Assembly (NCBI GenBank): GCA_964613805.1
Contig: CAZTJF010000010.1
Coordinates: 62,001 to 126,000 of the forward strand
From: XYD12-FULL-36-8 sp964613805
Lineage (GTDB): Bacteria > Bacteroidota > Ignavibacteria > Ignavibacteriales > Ignavibacteriaceae
Length of the DNA stretch: 64,000 nucleotides
Reading direction: 5' to 3'
Part shown: one piece after another, positions 36,510 through 44,560 of the stretch
How the letters are laid out: each line of letters opens with the position of its first letter
Numbering within the stretch: position 1 is the first letter of the stretch
Notes under the pieces: generated by a model
The model's input: the letters and a program-made list of their open reading frames with translations, nothing else
The model's database searches: none
Told to the model about the DNA's origin: nothing
Made by a program: the position numbers and the translations under genes

Positions 36510-37482
36510 TCTCCTTTTAACAGGAACCGGATATTCGCAATTTCTCTTTACACCATTTGAGAATGAATCTTCTTACAAGGGAACGTGGAATCTTTCACAG
36601 GAAATTCCTAATTACATTGCAGCTTATCTTAGAGAATTTTACAAAGTAAATGTTCTCTCCTCCACAGCTTTTTTATCGTTGGTTGAGAAAGAAAATATTA
36701 GCGAATTAGAAACCCGCGATTTCCAAACGATCACTTCAATCGCAAATGAAATTGGTTTTAAATATTTCGTTACAGGAAAAATTAATGATTTTAGTATTGC
36801 CAGATTCACTGCAGGCGAATCTAACATTGCAGGTTACGAAGCTTATAGCTGCGGCATTGCCATTTCAGTTCAAATCTTTGATATACCAACTAACACTTCT
36901 GCCTATTCCGGACATATAGAGTCCTCCATCAGCAATAAAGGATTGGGCTTAAATTTATTTGGAGGACAATCTGACGAGAAAAAACAATACTTAGCTTTAA
37001 ATAAAATTCGATTCGGCAGCGAAGAATTTAATAAGACGATTGTCGGTGAAACGATGATCACTTTATGCGAGGACCTGACTTCAGATATTAAATCTTCAAA
37101 CAAAGAAATTCTTTTTCCCAAACGTGAACCCAAAAAACAAATTGAACTTGAAGACAAAACTCTGGATGAATTTCAACTTAAGATGGAGATAATAAAAGGA
37201 CAGCTACTTACCTATGATGAAACCACCGGCGAAGCTTTCATAAATCTCGGCTCTTCTAGCAATATTAAGGTCGGCGATGAACTTACAGTTTATGCTCAAG
37301 CAGATTCCCTATTCGATCCAGCCACTAATGAATTTTTAGGGCTGAGTGATCGTAGTATTTCAACTCTTGAAATTGTAGAAATTAGAGGTGAGAAACTTTC
37401 TCTGGCTGTTATTAAGAATAATCGTGAGCAAGTAAGAAAAGGAATGGAAGTGAGAAAGGTGGCTTTAAAAAAAGAAAAATAA
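36466..37482 (+). CDS. CsgG/FlgT-like secreted protein
   Basis: A 338-residue protein starting at TTG 36466, 44 bases inside the preceding gene; GAGAAAGA stands before it and a signal peptide follows (LRSITFISLLLTGTGYSQ). Residues about 25-200 resemble the CsgG-type fold: IPNYIAAYLREFYKVNVLSS, IANEIGFKYFVTGKINDFS and GIAISVQIFDIPTNTSAYSG. The C-terminal part (about 240-335, EAFINLGSSSNIKVGDELTV) resembles the FlgT C-terminal domain. Such proteins sit in the periplasm or outer membrane; exact role unknown. No other curli or flagellar genes are nearby. Confidence 0.55.
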   Translation: MKNLKTFLRSITFISLLLTGTGYSQFLFTPFENESSYKGTWNLSQEIPNYIAAYLREFYKVNVLSSTAFLSLVEKENISELETRDFQTITSIANEIGFKYFVTGKINDFSIARFTAGESNIAGYEAYSCGIAISVQIFDIPTNTSAYSGHIESSISNKGLGLNLFGGQSDEKKQYLALNKIRFGSEEFNKTIVGETMITLCEDLTSDIKSSNKEILFPKREPKKQIELEDKTLDEFQLKMEIIKGQLLTYDETTGEAFINLGSSSNIKVGDELTVYAQADSLFDPATNEFLGLSDRSISTLEIVEIRGEKLSLAVIKNNREQVRKGMEVRKVALKKEK

Positions 37483-37754
37483 TTGAAGTGATTCTGACCT
37501 AAGTAAACCTTAGATTTTTTTATTGATAATTAAATCATTTAGCTATCTACGAATTACCATTTAAAAATTAAATATCCTTTACTTTTAAAAATATTTTTTT
37601 ATATTGAGTTTATGTTAATCATATGATCGGTGCGATCGAATAGTTTTTTTGGCACTAAAGTAAAGGCAAAATAGCAGCAAGCATACTGTTCAATCAGTCA
37701 ATCAGAACTGAATAAAAAATCTTCTATTCAGCTCCATAAAAAAGGAGGTCACAA

Positions 37755-38879
37755 ATGAATTCAATAAATCCAACCGAATTAAAATCACCTATAGCTGTGC
37801 TTGGTGCAGGCAACGGCGGTTTAGCAATGGCAGGTCACTTAGCTATAATGGGTTTTGAAGTAAAATTGTTTAACAGAAGCGCTGAGCGACTTTGGGGTAT
37901 TAAATCCACAGGTGAGATTGATGTTGTTGGTGAAATTGAAGGACATGGAAAAATTGTTTTGGCATCAAGTTCAATTAAGGACATAATCGAGGGTGCTGAA
38001 CTAATTATGGTTGTTGTACCGGCTACCGCTCATAGATGGATTGCTGAAAATGCTGCCCCTTACTTAAAAGACGGTCAAGTGATCGTACTTCATCCTGGGA
38101 GAACGTTCGGAGCACTTGAGTTTAAACTAGTACTCAAAGAACATGGCTGCAATGCAGATGTTATTGTTGCAGAAGCTCAAACGTTCATTTATGCTTCAAG
38201 AATTATAGGTCCTGCTCAGGTTAGAATTTTCAGAATAAAAAATTCTATACCCGTTGCCTCAGTTCGTGCTCATCTCATTCCCGAAGTGCTTAAAATATTA
38301 AGAAAGGTTTATCCGCAGTTTGTAGCAGGAGATAATATCTTTAAAACCAGTTTCGAAAACATCGGCAGTGTGTTTCATCCAGCAATTACAATACTTAATG
38401 CCGGTTGGATAGAAGACGATGCAGAGTTCCAATTTTATCACGAAGGTGCAACCGAATCAGTAGTAAAAGTTTTAGAAGCAATAGATTCTGAACGTGTGTC
38501 GGTTGCCGAGGCACTCGGCATTAGAGTTTTAACTGCAAAGGAATGGATTTATCTTGCCTATGGTGTTACTGGTAAATCACTTTATCAGGCAATGCGTAAG
38601 AATAACGGCTATCGCGGTATAATGGCACCACGCACTTTACAAGTAAGATACCTTACCGAAGATGTTCCTGCTAGTTTAGTCCCTATTGCCTCAGTTGGTA
38701 AAAGATTTGGTGTGAATACTCCTGTAATAAATTCATTGATTGAATTAGCTTCAAGATTAAATTGCTGCAATTATTGGGAAGAAGGACGAACAGTAGAGAA
38801 GCTCGGTATTGAAAATCTTTCATTAAAAGAATTACGGCTTTTAGCAATAGGAGAATATGATCCTGTTCTGAAAACCTAA
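37755..38879 (+). CDS. Octopine/nopaline-type opine dehydrogenase
   Basis: A 374-residue NAD(P)-dependent enzyme of the opine dehydrogenase family, which reductively joins an amino acid to a 2-oxo acid. The Rossmann motif AVLGAGNGGLAMAGHLAIMG is at the N-terminus; the catalytic-domain signature is GSVFHPAITILNAGWIED with the active-site His and Asn, then FYHEGATESVVKVLEAIDSE. It has a strong AAGGAGG ribosome site and starts a new plus-strand operon after a 272-base spacer. The partners are a B12-dependent mutase-like protein and an AsnB-like synthetase, suggesting a small-molecule pathway. Substrate unknown. Confidence 0.82.
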   Translation: MNSINPTELKSPIAVLGAGNGGLAMAGHLAIMGFEVKLFNRSAERLWGIKSTGEIDVVGEIEGHGKIVLASSSIKDIIEGAELIMVVVPATAHRWIAENAAPYLKDGQVIVLHPGRTFGALEFKLVLKEHGCNADVIVAEAQTFIYASRIIGPAQVRIFRIKNSIPVASVRAHLIPEVLKILRKVYPQFVAGDNIFKTSFENIGSVFHPAITILNAGWIEDDAEFQFYHEGATESVVKVLEAIDSERVSVAEALGIRVLTAKEWIYLAYGVTGKSLYQAMRKNNGYRGIMAPRTLQVRYLTEDVPASLVPIASVGKRFGVNTPVINSLIELASRLNCCNYWEEGRTVEKLGIENLSLKELRLLAIGEYDPVLKT

Positions 38880-38980
38880 TTCAAATAAAATGTTAATTAT
38901 TCACTTAGCAGTGAATTCAGTTTCTTAATAAAAGATGTCATCTTTCAAAGTTGTTTAACTTTACTAGGGAAAGAAATAGA

Positions 38981-40624
38981 ATGAAAAAAATTATTGGAGC
39001 CGCTCTTGGTAATTGTGTTCATGTCGGCGGTTTGCATGGCTTTTTGAAGTTAGCTGAATCAGAAGGTTATAAAACAATTTCTTTGGGTCCAGCCGTACCA
39101 GTTGAACGCATAATTGAAAACATTAAGAAAGAAAATCCTTCCATTGTTGCTTTAAGTTATCGGCTTACACCAGAAGTAGCAAAAAATCTTCTTGAGGAAT
39201 TTAGATCCTCTCTTCAAAAAGAAAATCTCTCTGGATTCAAATTAGTTTTTGGAGGAACTCCGCCTGCAGCAAAGGAAGCGGCTGAATCAAAACTTTTCGA
39301 TAAAGTTTTTTACGGCAGCGAATCAATTCAAGAGATAAAATCTTATCTTCGAGGGAACGCTGGTTCAACTGATAAACAGTTTTATCCGGATAACCTTGTA
39401 GATCGAATTAAACAAAAATATCCCTACCCCCTGCTCCGCCATCATTTTGGTCGGCCAACTGTTGATGCAACCATAAGAGGTGTTAAACAAATTGCTGAAT
39501 CCGGTGTTTGCGATATTATTTCTTTAGGAACAGATCAAAATGCGCAAGAATTTTTTTTCCATCCTGACAAAATGAATCATGAAGAAGATGGAGCCGGCGG
39601 TGTACCTGTAAGAACACATGAAGATCTCAAAGCTATTTACGAAAGTTCGCGAATTGGAAATTTTCCATTGATGAGATGTTACGCGGGAACTAACGATTTG
39701 TTAAAGTGGGCACAGATGAGCGTTGAAACTATAAAGAATGCTTGGGCGGCAATTCCTTTGTGCTGGTATAGTGTAATTGATGGACGTTCGACTAGATCAA
39801 TAGCTGAGGGAATTAGTGAAAATCAGAGCGTAATGAAATGGTACGCAGAAAAAGGAATTCCGGTTGAAGTAAATGAATCACATCAATGGAGCTTGAGGGA
39901 TGCTCACGATTCACTTGCTGTTACTATGGCTTTTCTTGCTGCCTGCAATGCTAAGCAAATGGGTGTTAGAACTTACGTTTCACAGTTTATGTTCAACACA
40001 CCTCCGGGTACATCTCCACAGATGGATATTGCAAAGATGCTTGCTAAAAAAGAACTGATTGAGGAATTAGAAGATGAAAAATTTAAGGTCATTCGAGAAG
40101 TGCGCGCAGGTATTGCCCACTTTTCTTCAATACCATCTGTTGCTCAAGGACAATTAGCTGCTTCTGCGGTAGTTAGTTTATCACTTAAGCCGCATATTCT
40201 TCATGTTGTAGGATACAGTGAGGGCGATCACGCTGTCCGCTCAGATGAACTAATCAATAGCTGCAACATAATTCATGGTGTGCTTCATAATTGTCTTTAC
40301 GGTTTATCCGATATGACTATAGATTCAACTGTCGTAAAGCGTAAAGATGAACTAAAAAGTGAAGCACGAACTTTATTAAATGCTATTATTGAATTGAGTT
40401 CGGAGAAAGATGAAAGTGCATGGACAAATCCATTACTTATCGAAAAAGCAGTTAAAATTGGACTGCTGGATGCACCGCATTTTCATGGCAATCCTCATCT
40501 CTGCGGTAAAATTATTACGAGGTTAATTGATGGAGCCTGGTATGCTGTAAATCAAGCAACTGGTGACTCAATTTACGAATCCGAACGAACTAACTTAATC
40601 TTACAAAAAATCAAAGGAGTATAA
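38981..40624 (+). CDS. B12-binding, glutamate-mutase-like fusion protein
   Basis: About 547 residues from the ATG at 38981 (AGGGAAAG ahead of it; the frame opens at 38951). Residues 1-120 look like a B12-binding domain: GAALGNCVHVGGLHGF with the lower-ligand His14 (C-x-H-x-x-G instead of D-x-H-x-x-G), ALSYRLTPEVAKN and VFGGTPP. The rest (about 130-430) resembles the TIM barrel of glutamate mutase E: GVPVRTHEDLKAIYESSRIG, SVIDGRSTRSIAEGISENQS and YVSQFMFNTPPGTSPQMDIA. It would be a one-chain carbon-skeleton mutase. The substrate is unknown, and the assignment rests on motif order, not a database search. Confidence 0.6.
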   Translation: MKKIIGAALGNCVHVGGLHGFLKLAESEGYKTISLGPAVPVERIIENIKKENPSIVALSYRLTPEVAKNLLEEFRSSLQKENLSGFKLVFGGTPPAAKEAAESKLFDKVFYGSESIQEIKSYLRGNAGSTDKQFYPDNLVDRIKQKYPYPLLRHHFGRPTVDATIRGVKQIAESGVCDIISLGTDQNAQEFFFHPDKMNHEEDGAGGVPVRTHEDLKAIYESSRIGNFPLMRCYAGTNDLLKWAQMSVETIKNAWAAIPLCWYSVIDGRSTRSIAEGISENQSVMKWYAEKGIPVEVNESHQWSLRDAHDSLAVTMAFLAACNAKQMGVRTYVSQFMFNTPPGTSPQMDIAKMLAKKELIEELEDEKFKVIREVRAGIAHFSSIPSVAQGQLAASAVVSLSLKPHILHVVGYSEGDHAVRSDELINSCNIIHGVLHNCLYGLSDMTIDSTVVKRKDELKSEARTLLNAIIELSSEKDESAWTNPLLIEKAVKIGLLDAPHFHGNPHLCGKIITRLIDGAWYAVNQATGDSIYESERTNLILQKIKGV

Positions 40625-40626
40625 TT

Positions 40627-41967
40627 ATGGCAGGAATAGCAGGAATTAAAAAAGCCGGGGAAAGAGCATTAGTTGAAAAAATGCTTAATAAATTATACCA
40701 TCGTGGCAAAGCGGGAAGAAAAATAATTGAAACTGACAATGCAACAATTGGAGTTGTGTGGTCCATGCCTCAAAAAGATTCCGCTTTCAGTGCTTCAGAA
40801 AAAATTTATGTCCAAGACTATGCCGGCAATGGACATACTGCAAAGGCAGAAGTATCGGATGGCAATTTACTACTTCAAAGAGATGAATTGGGCATTGCTC
40901 CTCTTTATTTTGGAAAAAACAAAAGCCATTCACTTTGCTTCGCTTCTGAAGCTAAATCGCTTTTAGAAGCTACTGATGATATAAATGAATTTCTTCCAGG
41001 GCATTCCTCAAAAAATGAAATCGAAAGCCAATATTTTCAGCTTCAGAAAAAGGAAGAACTGAAGGAAAAAGCTGATCTAATCGCTAAGAATCTTAGAGAA
41101 CTGCTCGAGATCTCCATTTCAAAAAGAATTAAATCAGATTCGTTTGGTTCATGGCTTTCAGGCGGATTAGATTCAAGTACTATGGCTGCAATTGCACGTA
41201 AATATGTTCCGAAACTTTATACATTCTCTGTGGGATTAGAAAATGCTCCCGATTTGGAATTTGCAAGAGCAGCAGCGGATCACATAAAGTCTATTCATAA
41301 AGAAATCATCATAGATTTTAATGAGATGATAAAAGTATTACCGCAAGTAATTTACCATCTTGAATCGTTTGACGCATTGTTAATTAGATCCAGCATTATG
41401 AATTACATTGCAGCAAAAGCCGCTTCCGATTATGTACCTGAAATATTTTCCGGCGAAGGCGGTGATGAGCTTTTTGCCGGTTACGAATACATAAAATCTT
41501 TGCCCGCTGAATCAATTGCAGATGAATTGATTGATATAACAGGTCGCTTGCATAATACAGCTTTCCAGCGAGTTGATCGTTGTGCTTATGCTCACTCAAC
41601 TATTCCCCACGTAATATTTGCTGATCCCGAAGTTTTTAATTTCGCATTATCAATTCCAACAAAGTATAAATTAAACGGCGGAATTGAAAAATGGATTCTG
41701 CGTCAAGCAGTTGAGGATGCTCTTCCTCAAAAAGTATTATATCGCACAAAGGCAAAGTTTTGGGAAGGTGCTGGCGTGTTTGAAATAATCTCTGACTATG
41801 CAGACAAAAATATTACTGATTTTGATTTTAAAAATGAAAGTGTCCTCCCCAACGGATGGAACTTGAGTTCTAAAGAGGAACTAATGTACTATCGTATTTT
41901 TAAAGAACACTTTGGTGATTGTTTTAATTATAATTGGATGGGAAGAACGAAAGGGACTTCAAATTAG
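40627..41967 (+). CDS. AsnB-like amide synthetase lacking the glutaminase Cys
   Basis: A 446-residue protein with the two-domain plan of asparagine synthetase B. The C-terminal ATP-pyrophosphatase loop SGGLDSSTMAA (S178) and SGEGGDELFAGYEY are intact, so acyl-adenylate chemistry is likely. The N-terminus is MAGIAG, however: the catalytic Cys2 of glutamine amidotransferases (MCGI) is Ala, and the amidotransferase domain is shortened. Known Cys-less relatives are beta-lactam and carbapenam synthetases, which join an internal amine. It starts two bases after the mutase-like gene and is followed one base later by marC. The product is unknown. Confidence 0.75.
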   Translation: MAGIAGIKKAGERALVEKMLNKLYHRGKAGRKIIETDNATIGVVWSMPQKDSAFSASEKIYVQDYAGNGHTAKAEVSDGNLLLQRDELGIAPLYFGKNKSHSLCFASEAKSLLEATDDINEFLPGHSSKNEIESQYFQLQKKEELKEKADLIAKNLRELLEISISKRIKSDSFGSWLSGGLDSSTMAAIARKYVPKLYTFSVGLENAPDLEFARAAADHIKSIHKEIIIDFNEMIKVLPQVIYHLESFDALLIRSSIMNYIAAKAASDYVPEIFSGEGGDELFAGYEYIKSLPAESIADELIDITGRLHNTAFQRVDRCAYAHSTIPHVIFADPEVFNFALSIPTKYKLNGGIEKWILRQAVEDALPQKVLYRTKAKFWEGAGVFEIISDYADKNITDFDFKNESVLPNGWNLSSKEELMYYRIFKEHFGDCFNYNWMGRTKGTSN

Positions 41968-41968
41968 T

Positions 41969-42571
41969 ATGGAAATTATAAAGCAAATTGCTCACGACTA
42001 CCTTGTCTTATTCAGTATGGTAAACGCTATTGGTAATTTACCCATTTTTGCTGAGTTGACACAGGACCTGGATGCAAAATCCCGTAAAAGCACTTTTAGA
42101 ATTGCAGTTTTGACCGCAGGCAGCATCGTATTAGTTTTTGCGTTGTTCGGCGATTTTATGCTTGATAATATTTTTGATGTGGATACCAATGCATTCAAAA
42201 TCGCTGGAGGATTATTAGTGTTTGTTGTTGCTGCCAGCGGGGTCATGTCAGGAGAAAAAGTATTTAATGTCAAAATTAGAGAAAATAATAATATTGCGGT
42301 TTTTCCGTTGGGTTTTCCTTATTTGGCTGGTCCTGGAACGATCTTAACGACAATATTATTATTCAGAAACAGTGAAGTTTTGATTACTGTTGCTTCAGCA
42401 ATATTGGTATATGCTACTATACTACCTATTTTATATTTATCCCCGCTTGTTACTAAAGTAATTGGTAAATTGGGTGTATCTGTAATTTCACGTATTTTGT
42501 ACATATTCATCAGTGCAAAAGCAATTGATTTTACAATGCAAGGTTTGAGAGGATTTTTTATAACAAATTAA
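41969..42571 (+). CDS. MarC-family membrane protein
   Basis: About 200 residues from the ATG at 41969, which starts one base after the AsnB-like gene stop; the frame is open from 41912. Six helices of the MarC/YhgN family are seen: LVLFSMVNAIGNLPIFAELT, FKIAGGLLVFVVAASGVMSG and NIAVFPLGFPYLAGPGTILT, which carries the conserved PLAxPxxxGPG-type motif. Function of the family is not settled; some are suspected small-molecule exporters. Its tight linkage to the biosynthetic-looking cluster makes an export role worth testing. Confidence 0.82.
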   Translation: MEIIKQIAHDYLVLFSMVNAIGNLPIFAELTQDLDAKSRKSTFRIAVLTAGSIVLVFALFGDFMLDNIFDVDTNAFKIAGGLLVFVVAASGVMSGEKVFNVKIRENNNIAVFPLGFPYLAGPGTILTTILLFRNSEVLITVASAILVYATILPILYLSPLVTKVIGKLGVSVISRILYIFISAKAIDFTMQGLRGFFITN

Positions 42572-42716
42572 TTGATAAATGCATTGCAAAAAGTTCGCCC
42601 AGCTTTTCCATATCAGGAACTTTCTAATCTTTTACTTTACCGAAACCAACAAATGTCTGCAGTAAATTCTTATCTAAAATTCTTTATGTATTTTTGTCCG
42701 CAATGTTGTATAGAAA

Positions 42717-44519
42717 ATGAAATTTAACCTCAAATATTTAAAGACAAACAGAAAACTTCTCATTAGGAATTTAATAAGCTTTCTAAGACAGCGCATCGAG
42801 TTTAAAACTTTTATTGTACTGTTAAGTATAATTATAGGCACAATGTCAGGTCTTGCAGCGGTAGCACTTAAGCATGTGGTTAATTTCTTCCACCATGAAC
42901 CCCAGGTATTTATAAAAAATAGTGGACTGGATTTTTTGCTTCCGATTACTCCCCTCATTGGAATTATCTTATCGTTACTTTTAATCATTTTTGTCTTTAA
43001 AGGAAAAGTCATAGTAGGATTAAGCAATGTAATCTTTACCATTCTTAGAAAATCTTCTAACATGCAGAGACAGGATATGATTTCTCACTTGTTGACTAGC
43101 GGAATTACAGTTGGATTAGGTGGATCTGCAGGGTTAGAAGCTCCAATTGCAGCTACTGGTGCTGCTATCGGCTCTAATGCAGCAAAAGAGTTAAAACTTA
43201 ATTACCCAACCAGAACTTTGCTTCTTGCTTGCGGTGCAGCAGCCGGTATATCCGCAATCTTTAATAGTCCTATTGCCGGTGTAATTTTTGCTTTTGAGGT
43301 TCTTCTTCCCGAATTTTCTATCGCCTCATTTATTCCTTTATTAATTGCTTCTGCATCCTCAGCAGTATTATCTAAGTTTTTATATAGCGGTCAATTATTT
43401 TATCTAATTACAGAAGGATGGCACCTCGAAGCAATACCCTATTATGTATTTTTAGGAATATTATGCGGGTTGGTCTCACTATACATAATAAAAACAACTC
43501 ACTTTATTGACACTAAGTTTGAAAAGCTGAAGAATAAATATTTGAAAGCACTTATAGGGGGTTCTATTTTATGTTTGATGCTGCTTTTATTTCCCCCTTT
43601 ATACGGAGAGGGTTATCACACAATCATGAATTTGCTTGCTGGAAAATATGACCTAATAATTAAGGACAGCTTTGTTTTATATTTTCTGAATGAGAAATAT
43701 GCTTTAATATTATTGGCTGTTTTCATAATTATTACCAAGGTCATAGCTACTTCATTGACATTAAATTCAGGCGGCAACGGGGGAATTTTTGCGCCATCAT
43801 TATTTACTGGTGCATTTGTCGGTTTTTTAATTGCGCACTTACTTAAAACGCTTGGTGTAATGGAGCTTAATCATGCTAATTTTATTGTTGTGGGAATGGC
43901 TGGATTATTAAGCGGAGTTTTGCATTCACCTTTAACTGGAATATTTCTCATCGCAGAAATTACTGGCGGCTATAGTTTAATAGTGCCACTAATGATTGTG
44001 AGTGCATTATCTTTTTTTATATCGAGATATTTCCATCCCTATTCAATTTATACAACTACCTTGGCATTGAGAGGTATAGAATTTCGATCTGAAAGAGAGA
44101 AGTATTTTATTCAGCAGTTAAATATTAAAGAACTGATTGAGAAGGATTTTATAAAAGTTCCGCCTGAAATGACCTTTGGAAATCTATTAAAACAAATTTT
44201 GAAAACTAAAAGAAATATATTTCCGGTTGTTGATAAAAATGAAAAGCTCTTAGGTGTGATATCACTCAATGACATTCGAGAGCTTATGCTGGATTCTGAA
44301 GTTCATAATGTAATATTGGCTTATGAAATCATGGATAGAAATTATCTCTCAGTTGATATCAATACAGCTATAAACGAAATCTTAAATAGATTTGAACGCC
44401 AAAATGTTTGGAATATCGCGGTTACTGAAAATGACAAGTATCTTGGGTTTATTTCCAAATCAAACTTATTTAACAAATACTTAACTGCCTGGTCAAACGA
44501 GAGTGAAGAAAAAATCTAA
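42717..44519 (+). CDS. CLC-family chloride channel/antiporter with CBS domains
   Basis: A 600-residue membrane protein of the CLC family with a C-terminal pair of CBS domains (about 475-590). TVGLGGSAGLEAPIAATGAA carries the gating Glu in a variant G-x-E-x-P motif that is common in Bacteroidetes homologues, and NSGGNGGIFAPSLFTGAFVG is the third conserved selectivity block. The CBS modules are IFPVVDKNEKLLGVISLNDI and NIAVTENDKYLGFISKSNLF. It lies 145 bases after marC and may have its own promoter. The transported anion is not predictable from the sequence. Confidence 0.9.
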   Translation: MKFNLKYLKTNRKLLIRNLISFLRQRIEFKTFIVLLSIIIGTMSGLAAVALKHVVNFFHHEPQVFIKNSGLDFLLPITPLIGIILSLLLIIFVFKGKVIVGLSNVIFTILRKSSNMQRQDMISHLLTSGITVGLGGSAGLEAPIAATGAAIGSNAAKELKLNYPTRTLLLACGAAAGISAIFNSPIAGVIFAFEVLLPEFSIASFIPLLIASASSAVLSKFLYSGQLFYLITEGWHLEAIPYYVFLGILCGLVSLYIIKTTHFIDTKFEKLKNKYLKALIGGSILCLMLLLFPPLYGEGYHTIMNLLAGKYDLIIKDSFVLYFLNEKYALILLAVFIIITKVIATSLTLNSGGNGGIFAPSLFTGAFVGFLIAHLLKTLGVMELNHANFIVVGMAGLLSGVLHSPLTGIFLIAEITGGYSLIVPLMIVSALSFFISRYFHPYSIYTTTLALRGIEFRSEREKYFIQQLNIKELIEKDFIKVPPEMTFGNLLKQILKTKRNIFPVVDKNEKLLGVISLNDIRELMLDSEVHNVILAYEIMDRNYLSVDINTAINEILNRFERQNVWNIAVTENDKYLGFISKSNLFNKYLTAWSNESEEKI

Positions 44520-44560
44520 ATAGACAGGTTTCTTTTGGAAAAAATATTTTAGTAGTTCAT

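Noticed and set aside
37620..37660. GATCG/CGATC hairpin followed by T-run as a terminator of the CsgG-like gene
   Set aside because: The stem has only five pairs with a three-base loop and lies about 140 bases past the stop; too weak to call.
43110..43170. Altered CLC signature (GLEAP instead of GREGP)
   Set aside because: The gating Glu is kept, and the same variant occurs in many Bacteroidetes CLC proteins, so it is not unusual for this group.
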